A stretch of 64,000 nucleotides of DNA, taken from assembly GCA_025352065.1 (NCBI GenBank), contig JANXUC010000092.1:62001-126000 (forward strand). Direction: 5' to 3'. This DNA comes from Acidobacteriaceae bacterium. Lineage in GTDB: Bacteria; Acidobacteriota; Terriglobia; Terriglobales; Acidobacteriaceae. This document shows, one piece after another, positions 23,741 through 32,529 of this stretch (positions within the stretch are counted from its first letter, which is position 1; each line of letters starts with the position of its first letter). The notes beneath the pieces were generated by a model, which searched no databases, was not told where the DNA came from, and saw only the letters and a program-made list of their open reading frames with translations. Made by a program: the position numbers and the translations under genes.

Positions 23741-24214
23741 CTACCGCAACGCCCTCAACAACACCTTCCGCGCCTCTTCCTCAATCGGAAACGACTCCAA
23801 CTCCTCCCGCGACACCCACCGCGCCTCCGCCGCATCCTCCCCAGCCCGCAATTCCCCAGACTTCACGAAGCACAAGACATCAACAAGTACATAGTGAAAC
23901 CGAACTTTCTCAGCTTCATCCCGAACAATGCGGTCAAACACCCCCAGCACGCTCCCCACCCCCGACTCCGGTTGTCCCACAATCGTGCGACGCGGCTCAA
24001 CCAGTACACCCACGTCCACCACCAACCCAGTTTCCTCCAATGCCTCGCGCGCCACAGCCTCGCGCAAAGTCTCCCCCAACTCCAGCAACCCGCCGGGAAT
24101 CGACCACTGCCCCTGCAGCGGAGGCCGCCCGCGCTTGATCACGACCACCCGCCCAGCATCCACAATCACCGCCCCAACTCCAACCAGAGGCGCCTTAGGA
24201 TATTCACGCTGCAT
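23741..24214 (-). CDS. NUDIX hydrolase
   Basis: 157 residues. The Nudix box GLLELGETLREAVAREALEE followed by TG fits GX5EX7REUXEEXGU exactly (about residues 42-64). The N-terminal LVGVGAVIVDAGRVVVIKRG and the C-terminal EARWVSREELESFPIEEEAR are typical of the ADP-ribose pyrophosphatase/MutT-like subgroup. The likely substrate is a nucleoside diphosphate linked to a small moiety; the exact one cannot be inferred. It is convergent with the candidate RNA and divergent from ligD, with 77 bp between the two starts. Confidence 0.93.
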   Translation of the reverse strand: MQREYPKAPLVGVGAVIVDAGRVVVIKRGRPPLQGQWSIPGGLLELGETLREAVAREALEETGLVVDVGVLVEPRRTIVGQPESGVGSVLGVFDRIVRDEAEKVRFHYVLVDVLCFVKSGELRAGEDAAEARWVSREELESFPIEEEARKVLLRALR

Positions 24215-24291
24215 ACGTAGGATTGTAGCCGCACCAAGTTTCCTCCGCGCACCTCTGTGTTCTCCGTGGTAAACCGCAGTAGAATTCCTCC

Positions 24292-26154
24292 ATGTCCCTC
24301 GACGAATACCAGCGCAAGCGCCGCTTCGAAGCTACACCCGAGCCCCCGCCCAAACTCGAGCTCAACTCCGGCCACCGCTTCGTAGTCCAGCGCCACGAAG
24401 CCACCCGCCTGCACTATGATTTCCGCCTCGAAATGGAAGGTGTTCTGAAATCCTGGGCCGTCCCCAAAGGCCCCTCCCTCGATCCCGACGACAAGCGCCT
24501 CGCCATGCAAGTCGAGGATCATCCCGTTTCCTACTTCGATTTCGAGGGCATCATCCCCGAAGGCAACTACGGTGCTGGCACAGTCATGGTCTGGGATGTC
24601 GGCACCTGGCAGCCCCTCTTGCCCAAGCCAGTAGATGGGAAGTATCTCCCCGGTACCGACAAAGAAGCCGCAACCATGCTCGCGCAAGGCGATCTCAAAT
24701 TTCGTCTCGAAGGCAAAAAGCTGCACGGAGATTTCGCCATCGTCAAAATGAAAGGCCGCCGCCCCGGAAGCAAAGGCAACGAGTGGCTCCTCATCAAAAA
24801 ACGCGACGAGCATGTTGAAGAAGGCTACGACGCCGAAAGCGACGATTCCTCCGCGCTCACCGGCCGCACCATGCGCGAAATTGCATCGCAACACGATGCC
24901 ACATGGGTCAGCCGCCCAGCAACCCGCGGCAAGCTGAAGGCCCCCTGGCTCGCCGATGCCGTCGCCAAGCTGGATGCAAAGAAGAATCCGCAAGTCCTCC
25001 CAACTCCAGCAGAGGAGCCGGAAGCAGTTGATCAGAAGCCTAAAGACAAGAAGCCCAAAGACAAGAAGGCGAGCGCCAACCCCAAAGCTACTTCCAAGAA
25101 AGCCAACTCTCCGACCAAAGAACCTCAACCAGACCTATTTCGCTCAGTGCCCTCTATGCTCTCTGTGGTAAATCGGGTTTCCCCGATGCCAACCGCCATC
25201 CACCCCATGTTAGCCACCACCACCGACAAGCCTTTCAACAACGATGCCTGGCTCTTCGAAATCAAATGGGATGGCTATCGCGCCGTCGCCTTCATCCAAG
25301 ACGGCAAAGCTCGCTTCGTGTCGAGAAATCAAAACGACCTCACCCCGCAATATCCGGAACTTGCGGAAATTCCCGGCCACTTGAAAGCCATCACCGCCGT
25401 TCTAGACGGAGAAATCGTCGCCCTCGACGAAGAAGGACGTTCTTCCTTCAGTCTGATGCAGCAGCGTGCCGGATTCTCCTCGCTCGCGAAGCACAGGGCT
25501 CGTAACCCGGCAATCCCGGTTCTTTATTACGCCTTCGACCTGCTCTATCTCGATGGCCGAGATCTCCGCAAGTTTCCGTTAGAAGAACGCAAGCGGACTC
25601 TGGTCAGCATCATCCAACCGAACGAAATTCTCCTCTACTCCGATCACTTCGAAGGGCAGGGAATCGCCCTCTTCAAAGCTGCCCAGCAAAAAGGTCTCGA
25701 AGGAATCGTAGCCAAGCGCCGCGTCAGCACCTACGAAGAACGCCGTAGCCCCAACTGGCTCAAAATCAAAATTACGCACCGCACCGAATGCGTAATCGGC
25801 GGCTACACGAAGCCGAAGGGCTCGCGTGAATTCTTCGGCTCAATCGTGTTAGGCCTCTACGACAACCAAGGCCAGCTATTCCACGTCGGCCAGGCAGGCA
25901 GCGGTTTTGATGAAGATTCTCAACGCCAGGTATGGGAGGAGCTGCAGGCTCGCAAAACCAAGAAGAGCCCCTTCACAGACAAAGTCGAGGCGCTCAGCGA
26001 AGTTCACTGGGTCAAGCCGGAACTCGTAGCAGAAATCAAATTCAGCGAATGGACTCACGAAGGCGAATCCGGAAAGAAACTCCGTGCCCCAGTCTTCCTA
26101 GGACTACGCCAGGATAAATCACCAACAGAATGCCAAATGGAAGAAACTCCCTAG
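24292..26154 (+). CDS. ligD: LigD-type ATP-dependent DNA ligase with 3'-phosphoesterase domain, no polymerase domain
   Basis: 620 residues. The N-terminal phosphoesterase domain (about 15-190) is marked by FVVQRHEATRLHYDFRLEME, HPVSYFDFEGIIPEGNYGAG and FAIVKMKGRR. After a Lys/Pro-rich linker (about 230-290) comes an ATP-dependent ligase with the nucleotidyl lysine in WLFEIKWDGYRAV (about K325), followed by DGEIVALDEEGRSSF and the OB-fold segment ECVIGGYTKPKGSREFFGSI. Full LigD also has a primase-polymerase domain, which is absent; no ku gene is nearby. By family it would heal and seal breaks in non-homologous end joining. The linker contains a stretch resembling an intergenic repeat found just upstream of the gene. 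Confidence 0.93.
   Translation: MSLDEYQRKRRFEATPEPPPKLELNSGHRFVVQRHEATRLHYDFRLEMEGVLKSWAVPKGPSLDPDDKRLAMQVEDHPVSYFDFEGIIPEGNYGAGTVMVWDVGTWQPLLPKPVDGKYLPGTDKEAATMLAQGDLKFRLEGKKLHGDFAIVKMKGRRPGSKGNEWLLIKKRDEHVEEGYDAESDDSSALTGRTMREIASQHDATWVSRPATRGKLKAPWLADAVAKLDAKKNPQVLPTPAEEPEAVDQKPKDKKPKDKKASANPKATSKKANSPTKEPQPDLFRSVPSMLSVVNRVSPMPTAIHPMLATTTDKPFNNDAWLFEIKWDGYRAVAFIQDGKARFVSRNQNDLTPQYPELAEIPGHLKAITAVLDGEIVALDEEGRSSFSLMQQRAGFSSLAKHRARNPAIPVLYYAFDLLYLDGRDLRKFPLEERKRTLVSIIQPNEILLYSDHFEGQGIALFKAAQQKGLEGIVAKRRVSTYEERRSPNWLKIKITHRTECVIGGYTKPKGSREFFGSIVLGLYDNQGQLFHVGQAGSGFDEDSQRQVWEELQARKTKKSPFTDKVEALSEVHWVKPELVAEIKFSEWTHEGESGKKLRAPVFLGLRQDKSPTECQMEETP
25145..25176 (+). repeat. Intergenic-type repeat within the ligD linker
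   Basis: CCTCTATGCTCTCTGTGGTAAATCG matches CCTCTGTGTTCTCCGTGGTAAACCG at 24251-24275 (upstream of ligD) at about 21 of 25 positions. In frame it encodes PSMLSVVNR in the flexible linker between the phosphoesterase and ligase domains. Confidence 0.55.
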
Positions 26155-26191
26155 GATATGTTTCAGATAAAGAAATTACCCTCCACAGGGT

Positions 26192-26280
26192 TTGTCATTC
26201 CGAGCGCAGCGAGGAATCCCTGTAGCTGAAATACCCTTGAAGTTTGTCATTCCGAACGGCTCCATCGTGAGGAATCTGCT
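26192..26280 (+). repeat. Two REP-like repeats in tandem, one of each subtype
   Basis: 26192-26219 is the CATTCCGAGCGCAGCGAGGAATC subtype; 26244-26280 is the CATTCCGAACGG...GTGAGGAATCTGC subtype. They lie in the gap between convergent ligD and a minus-strand gene. The first is the uninterrupted form of the site into which the 94-bp element inserted at 20.5 kb. Confidence 0.75.
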
Positions 26281-26309
26281 GTTTGTTCTTCTGTCGGCCC
26301 GTGACCCTT

Positions 26310-27374
26310 CTACTTCAACTCCCCCATCCCCACCAGCGTACCGTAGTCTTTCCCAGAAGCCTCCGTTGCTCGGGTCACAATCGCTCTAAACCCATCTCGC
26401 AATTCCGGCCACTTCGCAACCAGCGCTCGCGCCACCGCTTGATTCTCCGCATAAGTCTTCGCCGCATCGGAGACATCCGCCCAATCATACTTCACCACCA
26501 AATTCACTTCGCCAGCCGCGCCATACGCAAAAATAGTTCTAATCTTGTAAACCTTCCAGCCAGCCAGAAGTTCCATCGGTGCCTCTCCCGGCAAATCCGC
26601 AGGCACAAGTTTCTGAGCTTCGTCATACAGCCGATCTGTCTCCCTCGTACTCATAAATGGAACAACGGTAGCCAGATTCCGCGCCTGCAGGAAATAGAAC
26701 CACGCATTGTGCGTTTGTCCCTTGGCCACAAAGGCCCGCGCTCGTTCCGCAAACCATGCACTATCATGTCCAGCCGATTCCCCAGCCTTCGCATAGAAGC
26801 CGCCCAGTTTCCATTCTCCCGCCACTTGCTGCAGCACAAACGACACAACGTAAGCATCCCCCTTGCTCGCGCCATCTTGTCTCGCGCTGTCTTTGCCCGT
26901 GCCGTCCGCAGCAACCACATCCAAAATCGTCACCGCATATCGCCCGGCGGGGAGGCCGTTCAAAACGAAGACCGCGCTCGATCCCGTCTGCCCCGACTTA
27001 CCAAACACTCCACACAAAAACTCCAATCGCTGCGCTGCAGGCTGAGCAGACGCCTGCCCCGGTGTTGGTTCATCAACCGTCAACGCGAAAACTCCGCGTA
27101 CCGCCGCCTTAGCAGCGGCAAAATTACCTTGGTTCTCCTGCACCGCAGCCGCAATCCCCGAAAAGCTCTCCGCCACGCTCGGAATCGCGCTCTGCTTCAG
27201 TCCCGCTACGTCGCCCTTGGCGGCTAGGCCAAAGTAGCCCTGCGCGGTTGCCTCCAAGCCTGTTCGGGTGGGTACGTCCATCTCATCACCTGTGGCACAG
27301 GTTTGTGCCAGCGCCAGCCCCACCGGCACCAAACCAAGGCAAATGAGCAACTTACACGCCGTTCTCGTCGTCAT
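26310..27374 (-). CDS. Exported protein of unknown function
   Basis: 354 residues from ATG 27374, chosen because a clear signal peptide starts there (MTTRTACKLLICLGLVPVGL, cleavage after ALA-Q) behind a G-rich ribosome-binding site; the frame itself runs to 27440. The mature protein has a helical N-terminal part (ARGYFGLAAKGDVAGLKQSA-type repeats), a middle with FVLNGLPAGRYAVTILDVVA and a C-terminal GEVNLVVKYDWADVSDAAKT. No enzyme motif recognised. It is divergent from the STN-like gene, sharing a 195-bp promoter region. Confidence 0.7.
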   Translation of the reverse strand: MTTRTACKLLICLGLVPVGLALAQTCATGDEMDVPTRTGLEATAQGYFGLAAKGDVAGLKQSAIPSVAESFSGIAAAVQENQGNFAAAKAAVRGVFALTVDEPTPGQASAQPAAQRLEFLCGVFGKSGQTGSSAVFVLNGLPAGRYAVTILDVVAADGTGKDSARQDGASKGDAYVVSFVLQQVAGEWKLGGFYAKAGESAGHDSAWFAERARAFVAKGQTHNAWFYFLQARNLATVVPFMSTRETDRLYDEAQKLVPADLPGEAPMELLAGWKVYKIRTIFAYGAAGEVNLVVKYDWADVSDAAKTYAENQAVARALVAKWPELRDGFRAIVTRATEASGKDYGTLVGMGELK

Positions 27375-27569
27375 GCCTACCCCCAATTTCAGCCCGTTCC
27401 TCAACATTGTCTGCAAGATGATTGTACGATGCCGTTCCATCCTAGAGAGCTGTCCAGGACCTTTCCCAATCCTTGCACCGCCGACTTTTTGCCGAGTCCG
27501 AGGTGCTTGCCAACGGTGCTAGAATTAATCTGTCCGGCGCAGTTGAGCCCGTCGGAAGCGGGGTCTACC

Positions 27570-28355
27570 ATGATGAAGCAACGCACGGTCGCGGTCGGTT
27601 TGTTCAGCGTAGTCGCATTGTGCGCGAGCAGCGCGTTGGCCACCCAGCGTCGAACCCATCACGCTCAGAAACCGGTCCAAGTCACAGCCCCGGCTCCGAT
27701 CCCTGCCCCTGCAATTCCTTCCGTTCCCGCTCGCGAAGCTGCCGTTCCTCCTCAAGTCAGCTATGAAAACGGTCAGCTCCTGATCGATGCCAAGAATTCC
27801 ACCTTGAAGGATATTCTCAGTGCGGTCGAGAAGCATACGGGTGCTTCTTTTGATATCAGCTCGGGAGATACCAGTGAGCGCGTTGTAGGACGCCTTGGCC
27901 CCGGTTCGGCTCGCGATGTCCTTGCCGATTTACTCAATGGCTCGCACTTCAACTATGTCATGCTGAGTCCCGCGAACGATCCCAGTGCTTTGTCGCGAGT
28001 TGTGCTGACCGCTCGCGGCGCCGCTTCTCCGCAAGCTGGCGGAGCCCAAAACGACGCCCCGCAGTTCCAGCCGCAGCAGTTCCAGCAGCCGCCAGGGCAG
28101 ATGCCCAACGGTGTTGCCATGCAGCAAGTGCAGCCCGATCCCAATAATCCAGATGCGGCGCAGGAAACCACCGACGCCACGGATGAAAATGCCGAGAATC
28201 AGGATCCCGCGGAAGAGGCGCAACCCGATCAATCGCAACACCAGGAAGGTGTGAAAACGCCGGAACAGCTCTTGCAGGACTTGCAGCGCCAGCAGCAAAT
28301 CATCCAGCAGCAGCAACTCCGCCCAGGCGCAATAGTCCAGCCACAAAATCAATAG
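27570..28355 (+). CDS. Exported protein with STN/secretin-N-like domain
   Basis: 261 residues from ATG 27570 (MMKQRTVAVGLFSVVALCAS), a signal peptide ending near ALATQ; the upstream frame to 27303 is antisense to the neighbour. A Pro/Ala linker (about 30-60) leads to QLLIDAKNSTLKDILSAVEK followed by HTGASFDISSGDTSERVVG, which fits the STN/secretin short domain found in TonB receptors, secretins and AMIN-type proteins. The C-terminal half is Gln/Asn/Pro-rich (PQFQPQQFQQPPGQ; QQQQIIQQQQ) and probably disordered. It may contact a secretin or pilus machine, but no such genes are nearby. Confidence 0.72.
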   Translation: MMKQRTVAVGLFSVVALCASSALATQRRTHHAQKPVQVTAPAPIPAPAIPSVPAREAAVPPQVSYENGQLLIDAKNSTLKDILSAVEKHTGASFDISSGDTSERVVGRLGPGSARDVLADLLNGSHFNYVMLSPANDPSALSRVVLTARGAASPQAGGAQNDAPQFQPQQFQQPPGQMPNGVAMQQVQPDPNNPDAAQETTDATDENAENQDPAEEAQPDQSQHQEGVKTPEQLLQDLQRQQQIIQQQQLRPGAIVQPQNQ

Positions 28356-28436
28356 AGGTCAGTGAAGAAACCTGAACCTTGTTTACTGGATTTGTCGTTC
28401 CAAGGCGCTCTAGCACCCAGCAATCTCCACTCTCTG

Positions 28437-28497
28437 CAAGGAACCGGGTACCCCGTCCTTGTCGCGTTTCTTGCGACAGGGCGGGGGGCTCCTCAGA
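28437..28497 (+). repeat. CCCCGTCCTTGTCGC hairpin repeat
   Basis: GGTACCCCGTCCTTGTCGC...GCGACAGGGCGGGG forms a long hairpin. It recurs at 30230-30272 and 31230-31272 in this orientation and at about 41797-41842 and 47684-47719 in reverse. The surrounding 28356-28619 gap shows no gene. Confidence 0.7.
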
Positions 28498-28619
28498 TTC
28501 GACCACCCAATCCCGTGATCCTAACCCAACCTGAAACAGCGAACTTTCAGCGCTGTCCAATTCCATGACATGCTTTACAAAATGGTCGCGACATCCGTTA
28601 TGCTCCGCGTCCTCTTCGG

Positions 28620-29294
28620 TTACGCCTTCTCCGAAAGCCGCCATCCCGGAATCTCCGTGGCCAGCCACCGCAACCCTTCGCTCGCATCCGGCACTTCAAC
28701 TTGAATCGACGGCACGTTCTTACTTCTCAAGAACGCCAGCATTGAAAATATGTTCACTTTCTGGAAATACGAACCAACACAATCAACCGCAAAAAACGGC
28801 TCCAGCGCACCCTTCGGATGCACCGCATCCCATATGCAAGCCAGCGGCTCCACTGGAACGCCCGCAACCGGCGGGTTCATCGGCGTCAAAACCTTATTCA
28901 GCTCCCGGTCGCTGAACTGCCCTTCGTCCCAGTAGCGTTCCCACCGTTGCATTTTGAAACGCGCCGCCTGCGCCGCCGTTGCCGCCAGATCAAGATGCCG
29001 TCCCCGCACAGAAAGCCGCGACCAAGTCTTCACCTGCACCTGATACAACGTCACCCCGCTCGGGCTTTTTACCTGGAGCCAGCCATCCAAATGCGGTCCT
29101 CGCGCATTCCCCGTATCGCACAGTCCCGGAAGAATCTCAGCCTCGTGACGCCGTTCGCGAAAGTAGCGCACCAACAAAGGCAGTGCCAGTTCTTCACCAA
29201 CAATTTCCTTAGCCGCCTTCGCATTACGGCGCGCACTATCCTCTTCATCACAAAAAGCAATCAGTTCGCGAATGTCGATCGTCAAATTGTGCAT
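28620..29294 (-). CDS. Hypothetical protein, possibly with a PD-(D/E)XK-like core
   Basis: 224 residues, no signal peptide or membrane segment. The stretch GPHLDGWLQVKSPSGVTLYQ followed by VQVKTWSRL has an Asp followed by a Q-x-K strand, as in restriction-endonuclease-like folds with Gln replacing Glu. The N-terminal half is helical (AKAAKEIVGEELALPLLVRY) and the C-terminal half aromatic (YFQKVNIFSMLAFLRSKNVP). The nuclease reading is weak. A single gene between repeats. Confidence 0.6.
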   Translation of the reverse strand: MHNLTIDIRELIAFCDEEDSARRNAKAAKEIVGEELALPLLVRYFRERRHEAEILPGLCDTGNARGPHLDGWLQVKSPSGVTLYQVQVKTWSRLSVRGRHLDLAATAAQAARFKMQRWERYWDEGQFSDRELNKVLTPMNPPVAGVPVEPLACIWDAVHPKGALEPFFAVDCVGSYFQKVNIFSMLAFLRSKNVPSIQVEVPDASEGLRWLATEIPGWRLSEKA

Positions 29295-29334
29295 TGAGTA
29301 GAGGCGCTTCGTTCAGTCTGTTCTGAAAGTGTAA

Positions 29335-29362
29335 TTGTCATTCCGAGCGCAGCGAGGAATCC
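29335..29362 (+). repeat. REP-like repeat (CATTCCGAGCGC subtype)
   Basis: TTGTCATTCCGAGCGC...GAGGAATCC in the short gap between the glycosyltransferase and the minus-strand hypothetical gene. Confidence 0.75.
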
Positions 29363-29406
29363 CTTTCGTTGCCAAGGCTGTTGAGGTTGGCAACCTGGGA
29401 AACCGG

Positions 29407-30147
29407 CTACCGCTTCGCCGAACCATACCGCCCCATCAACGCATACCCCCGAATCTTCAACAACTCCGTAAACATCCTCAACCCATCCTTGATCGGACTA
29501 ATCTTCGTGTTCTCCTGATGCGCCCATTTCACCGCCACCTCATCCACTCGAAACCCAAGCCGCCGCGCCACAAATACAATTTCCGGATCGAATCCCCACC
29601 GCTCAATAATCTGCAATGGAAACACCGCCTGCGCCGCCGTCCGCCTGAACGCCTTAAATCCACACTGCGTGTCCCGATACTTCATTCCCAGAATCACCCG
29701 CAACGCCAGATTAAAGATGCGCCCCAAAATTCGCCGGTAAAACGGCTGCTTCCTCGTCTGCAACGACGGGTCCAGCCAACGCGACCCAATCGCCACGTCC
29801 GCTCCGCGTTCCAATGCCGCCAGCAATTTTTCCGATTCCTCAATCGGCGACGCCATGTCCGCATCCGTAAACACAATCCATTCGCCTTTCGAATGCAGAA
29901 CACCGTTTCGCACGCTGAATCCCTTTCCATGATTCCCCGGATTATCCACCAGCCGCAACATCGGATGCGCCGCCGCATAACGCAAAATAATGTCCCGCGT
30001 CGCATCGCGCGATCCGTCGTTCACCACCAGAATTTCCGCATCCCACTTCTGCGCATACACGTATTCCAGCACTCGGTCGAGCGTCGCTTCGATCCGAATC
30101 TCCTCGTTGTATGCCGGAATGACAATGCTGTGCGTGACAGGACCCAT
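29407..30147 (-). CDS. Family 2 glycosyltransferase, dolichyl/polyprenyl-phosphate sugar transferase type
   Basis: 246 residues. The GT-A fold motifs are clear: HSIVIPAYNEEIRIEATLDR at the N-terminus, EILVVNDGSRDATRDII, GKGFSVRNGVLHSKG, the metal-binding FTDADMASPIEE (DxD-like) and CGFKAFRRTAAQAVF with a downstream ERWGFDPEIVFVARRLG. This combination matches the dolichyl-phosphate beta-glucosyltransferase/polyprenyl-phosphate mannosyltransferase group, which charges a lipid carrier with a single sugar at the inner membrane. No C-terminal membrane domain is present. The sugar and acceptor are not known. Confidence 0.92.
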   Translation of the reverse strand: MGPVTHSIVIPAYNEEIRIEATLDRVLEYVYAQKWDAEILVVNDGSRDATRDIILRYAAAHPMLRLVDNPGNHGKGFSVRNGVLHSKGEWIVFTDADMASPIEESEKLLAALERGADVAIGSRWLDPSLQTRKQPFYRRILGRIFNLALRVILGMKYRDTQCGFKAFRRTAAQAVFPLQIIERWGFDPEIVFVARRLGFRVDEVAVKWAHQENTKISPIKDGLRMFTELLKIRGYALMGRYGSAKR

Positions 30148-30333
30148 GCCTTGTGAAAAACTGCGTCCCTAAATACTACATGGATCGACACCACCTACCC
30201 CAGAGAAAGGACGGGTGCCCCAGAGCGAGCCGGGTGCCCCGTCCTTGTCGCGCTCTTTGCGACAGGGCGGGGATTTCAGCCCTACCTCTCAAAGTAGACT
30301 TGCCCCAGTCCACTCCCAACGCTACGCTCCATC

Positions 30334-31032
30334 ATGCGCAAGCTTTCGATTCTCTTCCTCCTTATACTCGCCACCCTCTCTCTGCACGCCGCCCGCAAAC
30401 CTCACCTCGTAGCCTTCGGCAAATGGCAAACTATCAAGCTCTTCGCCGACACCGCCGTCGCGCCCAATGCCGCCAAGTCGCCCGCCACTCTCGGTCAAGA
30501 CCTCAAAGTCCGCCCTCTCTATGTCGATACCAAACTCAAAGAATTTACCACCGGCCCTCCGCACGAAATCACCGACTACCTCTTCGCAGTCCGCCGCGCC
30601 TACCGCCTCAACGATAGCCTCCCCGCCGAGGAGGCCAAGCCTCTCCGCTGGCGCTGGCAGCTCGGAGGCTGGCTCCAAGTCGATCGCGTAACCGGCCGCG
30701 TCTCCGCCTTCAACCTCCCCGACTTCGACCCCTACTACTCCACCGCCACCTGGTATCGCGATTACACCGCCTACTGCGGCGTCTCCGATGACGGCAAAAA
30801 GCTCTACGCGGTAGTCACCCAGCTAGGCCGCCGCAAACCCATCCTCAAAAAGCCTCTAGGCGATGCCGCAGATGCTGGCCCCGACGCCAATTGCCCTCCC
30901 CCCACCTGGCAGCGCCAGCCCGTCCGCGTCACCTTCGATCCCAAACAAGACGACCCAGCCACCTTCACAGTCCGCGGCCACAGCGCCGACCTACTCCCCG
31001 AAGAACAGGAAGAAGACACCCCGTCGAAGTAA
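30334..31032 (+). CDS. Exported protein, unknown
   Basis: 232 residues with a signal peptide (MRKLSILFLLILATLSLHAA). The mature part is rich in aromatic residues and Pro (HLVAFGKWQTIKLFADTAVA, FNLPDFDPYYSTATWYRDYT, YCGVSDDGKKLYAVVTQLGR) and ends in an acidic tail. Aromatic beta-strand-like segments suggest a compact extracytoplasmic domain. No family recognised. Strongly C-rich third codon positions, like its neighbours. Confidence 0.72.
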   Translation: MRKLSILFLLILATLSLHAARKPHLVAFGKWQTIKLFADTAVAPNAAKSPATLGQDLKVRPLYVDTKLKEFTTGPPHEITDYLFAVRRAYRLNDSLPAEEAKPLRWRWQLGGWLQVDRVTGRVSAFNLPDFDPYYSTATWYRDYTAYCGVSDDGKKLYAVVTQLGRRKPILKKPLGDAADAGPDANCPPPTWQRQPVRVTFDPKQDDPATFTVRGHSADLLPEEQEEDTPSK

Positions 31033-31992
31033 AAATGTAGCGCGGACACTCCTCTCCGCGACCTTTGACGTTGCTCTTGATCTGTTGACTTTGCTCTTGA
31101 TGTCGCTCTTGCCTCTGTCCGTGTAGGGCGAGCATTCCTGCTCGCCGCTCTGAACTCGACCAATTGCCCTCTCTGCAAAATTGTCATTCCGAAACGCAGT
31201 GAGGAATCTGCTCTTTCCTGCGAGCACCCGGGTGCCCCGTCCTTGTCGCGCCCTTTGCGACAGGGCGGGGATTTTCCCAGATTCAACCCCACCACCGACC
31301 CCCACGTGAAAGAACGGCCCTTCAGGGCCTCGTCAAGCCGCCAAAAACTGGGCTTCAGCCCCAGTGTAGAGCGAGCATTCCTGCTCGCCGTTCTGAACTC
31401 GACCAATCGCCTTCTTTGCAAAATTGTCATTCGAAACGCAGTGAGGAGTCCCTTTACTTCCCGCGCACTCTCGGCGGAGCAGGGATTCCCTCACCAAAGC
31501 TTTCAATCACAAATAATGCCGACCTAACGTGAAAGAGCGGCCCTTCAGGGCCGCGTCAAGCCAAATGCAGATGGCCTTCAGGCCCGGCGGGAAGCTATCC
31601 TAAGGCAGCGGTTCTTGGATGCTCGCGCCTCTCGTCCAAATCACTCTCCACCAAGTGGCTTTGAAAGCCGACAGCCGATAGCCCACCCCGCACTTTCTGC
31701 ATTTCCTGTGCGCCCTCTGTGGAAATCCAAACCCACGCATCCACCAAACTTTCCCGCTCAAAATTCTCTCCACCTCAAACCCCGCTCTCAGCGCCCACTT
31801 CCACGCCCAACACAAACTCCTGCCGCTCAGGAAAACTTCCGTCACAGCTCACTCCATCTTTTTCCAAACTGCACCAAACTTATGGGATTGACCACTCGGC
31901 TTCCTCTGCGTAACTTCATTAAACGACTTCAAAGCTTCACGACTTAGAAAAATATTCGCGTCGCGGTCCCACGCCCCCGCCCGCATCTCCCG
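31033..31992. other. 960-bp block of stacked repeats, no gene
   Basis: Contains, in order: a reverse copy of the GTCAA-tract/GAGTGTCCGC repeat (31034-31110), two GGCGAGCATTCCTGCTCGCC units (31121, 31364), two REP-like repeats (31181-31212, 31424-31452), a CCCCGTCCTTGTCGC hairpin (31230-31272) and two CGTGAAAGA(A/G)CGGCCCTTCAGGGCC units (31302, 31526). The segments 31121-31222 and 31364-31465 are diverged direct repeats 243 bp apart. The last 330 bp are C/T-rich without clear signals. Frames at 31600-31947 on both strands are judged spurious. Confidence 0.7.
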
Positions 31993-32412
31993 GTGAACAC
32001 GACTGTGCTAAGAACATCTGCTCCAAAAACGACGGCTTCGAAAACCGATAAGAAAATCCCCGCTGAAAATCCAACTCAGCCTCCCAGTGACTGGCAAGCT
32101 TATCGCACGCGCTTCACCATCCGCGCGCGCATCCTCAGTGCGCCTCTCAGCTTCGTCGACGCGCTCGGTCGCGAGCAAAACGGTAAACGCGGCGACTACC
32201 TCGTCGAATCCAACGGCATGGTTACCATCACTCCGCGCCACATCTTCGAGGATGTCTACGTTCCGCTCGAATCTGGCGACCCGAACCGCAAGGTCGGAAA
32301 CGGGACAAACTCCGATTCCGCTGCCAGCCCTTCGGCGCAGCCGCCGAAAAAGGCTCCGATTTCCACAATAAAAAGGAGCTACATGACCGGCTCCCGTCAC
32401 CGCCCCGGTTAA
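31993..32412 (+). CDS. Small protein with a PGDYG-like segment
   Basis: 139 residues. The core RTRFTIRARILSAPLSFVDA, GKRGDYLVESNGMVTITPRH and IFEDVYVPLE resembles short PGDYG-type domains, where a GDYL(V) strand is followed by a phenylalanine/tyrosine pair. The N-terminus (Thr/Lys-rich) and C-terminus (Ser/Pro/Lys-rich) look disordered. Position 300 bp upstream of the nrdJ promoter suggests no operon link. Function unknown. Confidence 0.55.
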   Translation: MNTTVLRTSAPKTTASKTDKKIPAENPTQPPSDWQAYRTRFTIRARILSAPLSFVDALGREQNGKRGDYLVESNGMVTITPRHIFEDVYVPLESGDPNRKVGNGTNSDSAASPSAQPPKKAPISTIKRSYMTGSRHRPG

Positions 32413-32477
32413 CACAACTGTAATAATTCCCTTAAAAAGAGGGACTTACAGAGGGAATCTTCGCGGTCACTTCGATA

Positions 32478-32529
32478 GCCCAATATCTTGTACTAGGCTA
32501 TTGACAGGCCCAAGATACAGGCGTAACTT
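32478..32529 (+). promoter_or_regulatory. Promoter of the nrdJ transcript with two NrdR-box-like sites
   Basis: A perfect -35 TTGACA (32501-32506) with a 17-bp spacer and a weak -10 TAACTT (32524-32529). Site 1, CAATATCTTG at 32481-32490, fits the NrdR-box core CWATATATWG at 9 of 10 positions. Site 2, CAAGATACAG at 32511-32520, fits at 8 of 10 and lies inside the promoter spacer. The cores start 30 bp apart, close to the three-turn spacing of paired NrdR boxes, and both are preceded by GCC. NrdR with ATP/dATP would repress ribonucleotide reductase from here. nrdR itself is not in the window. Confidence 0.65.

Noticed and set aside
31600-31947. Overlapping frames on both strands in the repeat block
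   Set aside because: Trp/Arg- or Pro/Ser-rich products, no ribosome-binding site, region built of repeats.
31033-31992. CRISPR array in the repeat block
   Set aside because: Repeats are of several families with unequal spacing and there are no cas genes.
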